Shown: positions 5,627 to 11,741 of the stretch, piece by piece | Layout of the letters: each line of letters starts with the position of its first letter | Position numbering within the stretch: position 1 is the first letter of the stretch | Source of the DNA: Hydrogenimonas sp. | GTDB taxonomy: Bacteria > Campylobacterota > Campylobacteria > Campylobacterales > Hydrogenimonadaceae | Assembly: GCF_029933015.1 (NCBI RefSeq) | Contig: NZ_JAOZOZ010000036.1 | Coordinates: 1-14,467 of the forward strand | Reading direction: 5' to 3' | DNA length: 14,467 nt | Made by a program: the position numbers and the translations under genes | The notes under the pieces: model-generated | What the model was told of the DNA's origin: nothing | Database searches by the model: none | The model's input: the letters and a program-made list of their open reading frames with translations, nothing else

Positions 5627-7020
5627 GACCGACCGTCAAAAAGCAGAGAATCGCCTATTTCACGCCGCAGGGTTTCCTGGACGGCAACAACGCCTCCGGG
5701 CTCATCACGATGCAGGATATGCAGGCGGTGAAAGCCGCCCACGTTCCGATGGTGCTGGTGTCGATGAAGAAGGTCGTCTTTTTCAACAAAAACGGCATCT
5801 CCATCGTGCTGGATGCCCTGACGAAGATCCAGAAGGAGACGAAGGCGACGATAGGATTCTGCGACTACACCAGAAAGCAGTATGACGCTTTTTTCAAGTT
5901 TTTCGAGGGTGATGTGGGGTTTTCTCTCTTCAAGACGCTCGACATCGCGATGCTTTTCGCCGGAGGCAACGAAGCGAAAGAGGGCGAGGAGAATGTCCTC
6001 ATCTTCAACGAAGACCCCACCCAGCGCAGCATACAGGCGATCGAGATTTTCGACAAAGGATACAACCCCGTCGTGGTCCAGACGCTCGACGACTACACCG
6101 CCAGAGCCGAAGACAAGGAGAAGTTCGTCGCGATCGTCGAACGCACCTACCTGGGACTCATGGGCAACCGGATCGCGGCCAAGACCCGGGGCAACTGCGT
6201 CATCTACTACCTCAAAGGATTTCTCGACGGTTCGGTCACCGAACAGTTCGACGTGATGTACCATCAAAACTGCCTGAAAGTGGGGTTCCAGCTCTTCATG
6301 TTCGATGCCACCCGGGTCAGTTCGCTCAACATCCATGCGGCCAACTTCTTTTCGAAACTCTCGACTGCGGGAGCGGAGTACGGTGCGCTGATAGCGATCG
6401 TGGGACTCGATATGGAGAAGACACCCAAACGTTTCGTCGAGGAGCTCGAAGACGCGGGCATCATGTTTTTCGAAAACGAGACCGACTTTTTTACCGACGA
6501 GGTGGTCCAGTCCATGAGCGGAGGCGGGGCGGCCGTCAAAAAGGAGAAACACAGACTCACCAAGCCGGTCGTGGCGCGTCTGCCGGTTCTCGTCTCTTCC
6601 ACGATGGATACCCTGCAGATGATGACCAACATGATGGCCCTGAAGGAGGATATGAACATCCAGCCCTTCACACCGAAGGGGAAGGAGCTGATGGCCAGCT
6701 CGATCGCCTTCTATGGTGACATCGACGGAATGATGACCCTCGTGATGCCCAAAGAGCTGGTCAAAAAGTCGTGCACGCTGCTCATCGGAGAGGAGAGCGA
6801 CGACGTGGGAATGCTCGCCGACGCGCTGAGCGAGCTGGTGAACATCGTGGCCGGCAAATCGAAAACCCGTCTGCAGGAGCAGGGTGTCAACATCAACATC
6901 ACCCTTCCGCGCAGCTATACGACCATCGAGGATCTGGAAGCCACCCTCGAGGGGATCCAGGGTGTTCAGGTGAACTTCAGTTTCGAAGATTATCCTTTCA
7001 TGTTCTATTTGAGTCCGTGA
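5623..7020 (+). CDS. STAS-like / STAS-like / CheX-domain fusion protein
   Basis: This 465-residue cytosolic protein looks modular. Residues 8-110 and 190-290 each resemble a STAS (anti-sigma-antagonist-like) fold: strands IAYFTPQGFLDGNNA and CVIYYLKGFLDGSVTEQFD, then VPMVLVSMKKVVFFNKNGI and FQLFMFDATRVSSLNIHAA. In both, the position of the usual phospho-Ser (D-S-S-G) is not Ser. Between them, residues 124-150 (NVLIFNEDPTQRS...GYNPVVV) look like the first part of a receiver domain. Residues 340-465 match the CheX type of CheY-P phosphatase: SSIAFYGDIDGMMTLVMP, then Glu404-L-V-Asn407 followed by I-V-A-G, i.e. the ExxN catalytic signature. It overlaps the HDOD gene by four bases. The domain reading is mine, by pattern. 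CheX-like is fairly sure; the two STAS assignments are less so. Confidence 0.7.
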   Translation: MRPTVKKQRIAYFTPQGFLDGNNASGLITMQDMQAVKAAHVPMVLVSMKKVVFFNKNGISIVLDALTKIQKETKATIGFCDYTRKQYDAFFKFFEGDVGFSLFKTLDIAMLFAGGNEAKEGEENVLIFNEDPTQRSIQAIEIFDKGYNPVVVQTLDDYTARAEDKEKFVAIVERTYLGLMGNRIAAKTRGNCVIYYLKGFLDGSVTEQFDVMYHQNCLKVGFQLFMFDATRVSSLNIHAANFFSKLSTAGAEYGALIAIVGLDMEKTPKRFVEELEDAGIMFFENETDFFTDEVVQSMSGGGAAVKKEKHRLTKPVVARLPVLVSSTMDTLQMMTNMMALKEDMNIQPFTPKGKELMASSIAFYGDIDGMMTLVMPKELVKKSCTLLIGEESDDVGMLADALSELVNIVAGKSKTRLQEQGVNINITLPRSYTTIEDLEATLEGIQGVQVNFSFEDYPFMFYLSP

Positions 7021-7070
7021 GAGCGGCGGGCGAAAACCCTGAGACGAATGAATCGATAGAAAGGAAAAAT

Positions 7071-7712
7071 ATGCTGGTAGCTCCGAGTATACTTTCGGCC
7101 GATTTCGGCCATCTGGCCCGGGATGTCGAGGCGATCTGCGAGGGCGGATGCGATTTCGTCCATGTGGATGTGATGGACGGTCACTTCGTCCCCAACCTCA
7201 CCATCGGGCCCGTCGTCGTCGAAGCGGTGGCGAAGGCGGCCACCAAACCGCTGGATGTGCACCTGATGGTGGAGAACAACACCTTTTTCGTCGATCTCTT
7301 CGCCCCTTTGAAACCGGAGTATATCTCCTTCCATATCGAGGAGGAGAAGCACCCCCACCGGCTTATCCAGAAGATCCGGGGTCTGGGTATCCGTCCCGCG
7401 ATCGTCCTCAATCCCCACAGCCGTCCCGAGAGTGTCGAATATCTGCTCGAGGATCTCGACATGGTGCTGCTTATGAGCGTCAATCCGGGATTCGGCGGAC
7501 AGAAGTTCATCCCGTCGGTGCTGGAGAAGGCGGCCCGGATGCGAGAGCTGATCGAAAAGCGCAATCCCAAATGCCTGATCGAAGTCGACGGAGGGGTCAA
7601 CGACCGAAACGTCCACGACCTCAAAGCCGCCGGTGTCGATGTGGTCGTGGCGGGCAGCTACGTTTTCAGACATGAAAACATCGCCCACGCCATCGAAAGC
7701 CTGAAAGTCTGA
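7071..7712 (+). CDS. rpe: ribulose-phosphate 3-epimerase
   Basis: Rpe interconverts ribulose 5-phosphate and xylulose 5-phosphate in the pentose phosphate and Calvin-type routes. The 213-residue TIM barrel has all key blocks: MLVAPSILSADFGHL at the start, HVDVMDGHFVPNLTIGP (His31 and Asp33), LDVHLMVEN (His64), MSVNPGFGGQKFIP near 135, and EVDGGVN (Asp173) as the second catalytic acid. The frame is open far upstream, but the ATG at 7071 is right: AAAGGA lies at 7060-7065 and the N-terminus is canonical. It lies 50 bases after the STAS/CheX gene and 13 bases before trpF, so it is read from the same operon. An rpe-dnaQ neighbourhood is familiar from Campylobacter and Helicobacter; here trpF sits between them. 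Confidence 0.97.
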   Translation: MLVAPSILSADFGHLARDVEAICEGGCDFVHVDVMDGHFVPNLTIGPVVVEAVAKAATKPLDVHLMVENNTFFVDLFAPLKPEYISFHIEEEKHPHRLIQKIRGLGIRPAIVLNPHSRPESVEYLLEDLDMVLLMSVNPGFGGQKFIPSVLEKAARMRELIEKRNPKCLIEVDGGVNDRNVHDLKAAGVDVVVAGSYVFRHENIAHAIESLKV

Positions 7713-7725
7713 AGGTCCAAAGTTG

Positions 7726-8379
7726 ATGAGCGATTCTTTTTCCGATTCCCGATTCCCGGTTCCCGTGCGAACACCCCGTGTCAAAATCTGCGGGATCACC
7801 TGTGTCGAGGATGCCGTGGCGGCGGTGGAAGCGGGTGCGGACGCTTTGGGGTTCGTCTTTTACGAGAAGTCGCCGCGTTACGTGACGGTGGAGCAGGCGA
7901 AGGCGATCGTGGAGCAGCTGCCCCCCTTCGTGGAGCGGGTGGGGCTTTTTGTCGACAAAACACCGCTGGAGGTGGATCTGGCGTGTGCGGAGAGCGGCAT
8001 GAGCCTGGCGCAGATCCATTTCGAAGTGGACGAGAGCTATCTCCATGCCCTGCATATCAAAGCCCTGCCGGTGGTCCGGGCGAGAAATCCCGAAGACGTG
8101 ATGAACTTTTCCGGGCGATACCGGCTCGTGGACGCTTACTGCGAAAGCTACGGCGGGGCGGGGAAACGGCTCAATCTCGAATGGTTCGAGGGTGTCGACT
8201 GCTCCAAAATCGTTCTGGCCGGGGGGCTGACGCCCGAGAACGTTTCGGAGGCTCTCTCCTACGGTTTTTACGGTGTCGACGTCAGCAGCGGCGTGGAGCT
8301 TAAGAAGGGGAAAAAAGATCCCGAAAAAGTCGCGGCTTTTATCCGAAACGCCAAAGGCACGGCAACGTGCGCCCCCTGA
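7726..8379 (+). CDS. trpF: phosphoribosylanthranilate isomerase
   Basis: TrpF converts phosphoribosylanthranilate to CdRP, an Amadori rearrangement in tryptophan synthesis. The TIM-barrel signatures are present: VKICGITCVEDAV (catalytic Cys), ADALGFVFYEKSPRYV, LVDAYCESYGGAGKRLNLEWF (catalytic Asp), LAGGLTPENV and GVDVSSGVE. Families normally begin at about M-x-V-K-I-C-G, but here the ATG at 7726 adds some 18 residues (MSDSFSDSRFPVPVRTPR), partly encoded by a CCGATTC heptamer repeat at 7742-7765. Other starts are a TTG at 7723 (better spaced, seven bases after AAGG at 7712-7715) and a GTG at 7765, which would give the canonical N-terminus but has no ribosome site. The end overlaps the dnaQ-like start by 13 bases. 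The other trp genes are not in the window. Confidence 0.93.
   Translation: MSDSFSDSRFPVPVRTPRVKICGITCVEDAVAAVEAGADALGFVFYEKSPRYVTVEQAKAIVEQLPPFVERVGLFVDKTPLEVDLACAESGMSLAQIHFEVDESYLHALHIKALPVVRARNPEDVMNFSGRYRLVDAYCESYGGAGKRLNLEWFEGVDCSKIVLAGGLTPENVSEALSYGFYGVDVSSGVELKKGKKDPEKVAAFIRNAKGTATCAP
7742..7765 (+). repeat. heptanucleotide tandem repeat (CCGATTC) in the 5' end of trpF
   Basis: Units CCGATTC (7742-7748), CCGATTC (7749-7755), CCGGTTC (7756-7762) and a partial CCG (7763-7765) follow one another. A diverged CGATTCT stands at 7731-7737. The array is within the N-terminal extension of trpF. Confidence 0.85.
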
Positions 8380-9182
8380 TCGACAATATCGTCGCCGCCG
8401 TCAAGAGACGGGGCGGACGGATGGAGCTGGAAGCTTTCCGCAAACTGATCCAGAAGACACGCGACTCCCTTTTCGAGGATGTGGATACACTGACGGAACT
8501 GGTGATCGCGTCGGGCGTGCCCATCGAGATCGTCGGGGAGGAGGTCGTGCTCAAGACCTATTTCCGGCCCTGGCGGGAGGAGACTTTCTGCATCGTCGAC
8601 ATCGAGACCAACGGCAGCGTACCCAACCGTTCCCAGATCATCGAGATCGGCGCGCTCAAATGGCGCAACGGCGAGATCGTCGACCGCTTCGAGAGTTTCG
8701 CCGCCTGCAGCTATCTGCCCTACAACATCAGCGAGATCACCGGGATCATGCCCGAAGATCTGGCCGACGCTCCGCCGCTGGCGAAGATGCTGCCCAGGTT
8801 CAAGGCCTTTCTGGGCGATACCGTCTTCGTCGCCCACAACATCTCTTTCGACTACAACTTCGTCTCCCACTCCTTCGAGCGTTTCGGCCTGGGAGTGCTG
8901 GGCAACCGAAAGCTCTGCACCATCGAACTCGCCCGCCGCACCATCGAAGCCGAACGCTACGGCCTGGGGCATCTCAACATCGCCCTGGACATCAACACCC
9001 TGGTCCACCACCGCGCCTACGCCGACGCCCTGACCGCCTCGAAAGTGCTGGAGATCGGTCTGAAAAGAGTGCCGGAGAGCGTGGTGACCACCGAAGAGCT
9101 GATCGACTTCACGAAGATGCCGGTCAAAAGGGCGAAAGCCCTTTTGAATAATGGAGAATGGAGAATGGAGAATGGAGAATGA
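8367..9182 (+). CDS. dnaQ: DNA polymerase III epsilon-type 3'-5' exonuclease (DnaQ-like)
   Basis: DnaQ-type exonucleases proofread for the replicative polymerase. The 271-residue product carries a DEDDh exonuclease domain from about residue 73: FCIVDIETNG (Asp78, Glu80), VAHNISFDYNFV (Asp162), and His215-R-A-Y-A-Asp220 (the Hx4D Exo III motif). The first 70 residues (helical, with MELEAFRKLIQKTR and VPIEIVGEEVVLKTYF) form an N-terminal extension absent from E. coli DnaQ and could be a winged-helix-like module. The start is GTG at 8367, eight bases after AAAGGC and overlapping the trpF end by 13 bases, which implies translational coupling. The C-terminus (NNGEWRMENGE) is coded by a GGAGAAT repeat and is probably not functional sequence. 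Whether it binds the polymerase alpha subunit cannot be seen. Confidence 0.9.
   Translation: MRPLIDNIVAAVKRRGGRMELEAFRKLIQKTRDSLFEDVDTLTELVIASGVPIEIVGEEVVLKTYFRPWREETFCIVDIETNGSVPNRSQIIEIGALKWRNGEIVDRFESFAACSYLPYNISEITGIMPEDLADAPPLAKMLPRFKAFLGDTVFVAHNISFDYNFVSHSFERFGLGVLGNRKLCTIELARRTIEAERYGLGHLNIALDINTLVHHRAYADALTASKVLEIGLKRVPESVVTTEELIDFTKMPVKRAKALLNNGEWRMENGE
9150..9180 (+). repeat. heptanucleotide tandem repeat (GGAGAAT)4 at the dnaQ-like stop codon
   Basis: Four exact GGAGAAT units lie at 9153-9159, 9160-9166, 9167-9173 and 9174-9180, preceded by a partial AAT at 9150-9152. They encode the last residues of the exonuclease, and the TGA stop (9180-9182) begins at the last base of the array. 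Confidence 0.95.
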
Positions 9183-9210
9183 TGGAGGCGGCTTCGCCGC
9201 TTCCATTTTT
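9183..9210 (+). terminator. intrinsic terminator of the HDOD-rpe-trpF-dnaQ operon
   Basis: TGGAGGCGGC (9183-9192) pairs with GCCGCTTCCA (9196-9205), one G-T wobble included, around a TTC loop, and five T follow (9206-9210). It starts one base after the dnaQ-like stop codon. Confidence 0.85.
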
Positions 9211-9218
9211 AAACCAAA

Positions 9219-9238
9219 AGTCCGCGCGTAGCGCGGCT
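9219..9238 (-). terminator. GC palindrome, possible terminator of the symporter gene
   Basis: CCGCGC (9222-9227) and GCGCGG (9231-9236) form a perfect stem with a three-base loop, extendable past a one-base bulge. On the minus strand it is followed by ACTTTTGG, a short T run. It lies 40 bases beyond the symporter stop. Weak terminator or small palindromic repeat. Confidence 0.5.
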
Positions 9239-9250
9239 CACCGCAATCTT

Positions 9251-9279
9251 ACTCAATACTCAGCACTCAATACTCAAAA

Positions 9280-9285
<6 letters not shown>
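9251..9285. repeat. heptanucleotide tandem repeat (ACTCAAT-type) at the symporter stop codon
   Basis: Units read ACTCAAT (9251), ACTCAGC (9258), ACTCAAT (9265), ACTCAAA (9272) and a decayed ACTAAAT (9279-9285). The symporter stop codon (minus strand, 9280-9282) lies inside the last decayed unit. Confidence 0.85.
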
Positions 9286-10464
<1,179 letters not shown>

Positions 10465-10496
10465 CGGTCTCCTTCCGGTTTGGGTAGCTGCCGGCC

Positions 10497-10528
10497 CCGC
10501 CGCCACGCCACCGGCTCCGGGGCGGCGG
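10497..10528 (-). other. GC-only stem-loop between the carbonic-anhydrase-like and symporter genes
   Basis: CCGCCGCC (10497-10504) is perfectly complementary to GGCGGCGG (10521-10528), with a 16-base loop containing CCGG twice. It fills most of the 73-base gap. No T run follows on the transcribed strand, so it is not a canonical terminator. It may slow or protect the transcript between the two genes. Confidence 0.45.
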
Positions 10529-10537
10529 CGAAGAGGG

Positions 10538-11074
10538 TCATGCGATATGGTCGATGTAGTCGTTCTTGAAGGCGACGTAGCGCTTCGCCGAGGCGTAGAG
10601 TTCCGCCACCTCCTCGTCGGTCAGCTCGCGTACCGCCTTGGCGGGCGAGCCGATGATGAGGCTGCGGGGCGGAAACTTCTTGCCGCCGGTCACCAGCGCG
10701 CCGGCGCCCACGATCGACTCCTTTCCGATGACGGCCCCGTCGAGGATCGTGCTGTTCATGCCGATCAGGCAGGCGTCCTCGATCGTGCAGCCGTGCAGCA
10801 TCACCCGGTGGCCCACCGTCACGTCGTCGCCGATGATCGTCGGATGGCCGTCGCTCATGTCGGGCTTTTTGTAGTGGGTGACGTGGATCATCGTCAGGTC
10901 CTGGATGTTGGTGCGGTCCCCGATGCGGATGCGGTGCACGTCGCCGCGGATCACGCAGCCGAACCAGATCGAGCACTCCTCGCCCGTCTCGACGTTGCCC
11001 ACGATCGTGGCATCGGGGGCGACCCATGTGTTTTGGCCCAGTTTCGGAAACCACTCTTTGTAGCGTAAAAGCAT
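10538..11074 (-). CDS. gamma-carbonic-anhydrase-like hexapeptide protein
   Basis: The 178-residue protein is a left-handed beta-helix of the gamma-CA/YrdA/PaaY group, cytosolic with no signal peptide. Hexapeptide repeats run from about residue 20 to 145 (for example IVGNVETG, VIRGDVHRIRIG, TIIGDDVTVG, SIVGAGALVTGG). The three expected zinc ligands are present: His64 in TMIHVTH, then His89 and His94 in V-G-H-R-V-M-L-H-G, plus the conserved R-G-D (43-45) and Gln58. It lacks the acidic loop of archaeal Cam, as do YrdA-type proteins, so CO2 hydration is possible but unproven. A C-terminal helix (LTDEEVAELYASAKRYV) is typical. AAAGGA eight bases before the ATG overlaps the vapC stop, giving an 11-base gap and probable cotranscription with the toxin-antitoxin pair. 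Confidence 0.88.
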   Translation of the reverse strand: MLLRYKEWFPKLGQNTWVAPDATIVGNVETGEECSIWFGCVIRGDVHRIRIGDRTNIQDLTMIHVTHYKKPDMSDGHPTIIGDDVTVGHRVMLHGCTIEDACLIGMNSTILDGAVIGKESIVGAGALVTGGKKFPPRSLIIGSPAKAVRELTDEEVAELYASAKRYVAFKNDYIDHIA

Positions 11075-11085
11075 GAAAGAATCCT

Positions 11086-11460
11086 TTAGAGAAGTTTGAT
11101 GTCGTCGTAGCGTTTGAAATGGCGGTCGACACTCAGAAGCGTGAGATCCTCCGCGATCGCCTGGGCCATCAGAATGCGGTCGAAAGGGTCCTGATGGTGC
11201 AAAGGCAGGGTACGCAAAGCGAGGATATGTCCCATAGAGATGGGCAGAATGGAAAATCCCTCTTCCGTCAGCGCTTCGGCATAGTCCGGATCGATGACGA
11301 GATTGCCCCGTGACGATTTGATCTCGATCTCCCAGCAGGAGGCGACACTGACGAAAATGTCGTTGCTCCCGTCGGCGATCAGATCACGATGGTGTCTTGG
11401 CAGTTTCGGATCGTCGTAGAGCCACCAGATCAGAATGTGAGTGTCGAGCAGCAGCTTCAC
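11086..11460 (-). CDS. vapC: PIN-domain toxin, VapC family
   Basis: VapC toxins are PIN-fold ribonucleases that cut tRNA or rRNA when not held by their antitoxin. The 124-residue product has the PIN acidic set: Asp6 in M-K-L-L-L-D-T-H-I-L-I-W, Glu44 in S-C-W-E-I-E-I-K, Asp91/Asp94 in H-Q-D-P-F-D-R, and Asp112 in L-L-S-V-D-R-H-F. The WWLYDDPKL and HQDPFDRILMAQA blocks are those of the VapC subgroup usually paired with Phd/YefM antitoxins. All the catalytic positions I can see are intact, so it is likely active. The start overlaps the antitoxin stop by four bases (ATGA). The target is not predictable here. Confidence 0.9.
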   Translation of the reverse strand: MKLLLDTHILIWWLYDDPKLPRHHRDLIADGSNDIFVSVASCWEIEIKSSRGNLVIDPDYAEALTEEGFSILPISMGHILALRTLPLHHQDPFDRILMAQAIAEDLTLLSVDRHFKRYDDIKLL

Positions 11461-11693
11461 ATCGACTCTTTCGTAAAAAGCTTTTCGATGCTTTCGTCCG
11501 CTTCGTCGAAACGGCTCATATCAAGAGGCTTTCCTTTGAGGCGTCCCGGCCGGCGGCGGGTCGGACGTTCGCGATAAGGCTTCAGCACGGCGACCGCTTT
11601 GCCCGCTTTGGCGATAATGATCTCTTCGCCTTTTTGTGCCAGTTCCACCAATTTGGAGAGTGTGGTTTTCGCTTCATGCATATTGACCGTCAT
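11457..11693 (-). CDS. vapB: antitoxin of the Phd/YefM type paired with VapC
   Basis: The 78-residue protein has the Phd/YefM N-terminal DNA-binding fold: M-T-V-N-M-H-E-A-K-T-T-L-S-K-L-V-E-L-A followed by KGEEIIIAKAGKAVAVLKPY. Its C-terminal half is basic, then acidic (RPGRLKGKPLDMSRFDEADESIEKLF), as expected of a toxin-wrapping, partly disordered tail. Such antitoxins bind and neutralise the PIN toxin and repress their own operon. AAAGGAG lies five bases before the ATG. Upstream is a clear -35/-10 promoter with an inverted repeat over the -10. The name vapB is used for the role; by fold it is Phd-like rather than AbrB- or RHH-type. Confidence 0.88.
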   Translation of the reverse strand: MTVNMHEAKTTLSKLVELAQKGEEIIIAKAGKAVAVLKPYRERPTRRRPGRLKGKPLDMSRFDEADESIEKLFTKESM

Positions 11694-11703
11694 GAAAACT
11701 CCT

Positions 11704-11739
11704 TTAGCTAATGTTAGCCAATGTCTTTGAAAAAGTCAA
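11704..11739 (-). promoter_or_regulatory. vapBC promoter with overlapping operator
   Basis: On the minus strand TTGACT (plus 11734-11739) and TAACAT (plus 11711-11716) are separated by exactly 17 bases. An 18-base imperfect inverted repeat, TTGGCTAA-CA-TTAGCTAA in minus-strand reading (plus 11704-11721), covers the -10 and reaches into the ribosome binding site (plus 11699-11705). That is where a Phd/YefM antitoxin complex would be expected to bind for autorepression. The -35 lies two bases from the uvrB stop codon. Confidence 0.75.
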
Positions 11740-11741
11740 TA

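Noticed and set aside
8268..9206. A 312-codon minus-strand open frame opposite the exonuclease gene
   Set aside because: Antisense to a gene with an intact DEDDh motif set. Its start includes the heptamer repeat, and its composition is that of a shadow frame.
10465..10506. A 14-residue N-terminal extension of the symporter
   Set aside because: It would be translated from GC-rich intergenic DNA through the AAGGAG ribosome site, and it gives a Gly/Ala/Arg string unlike the family. The ATG at 10464 has ideal spacing and a canonical start.
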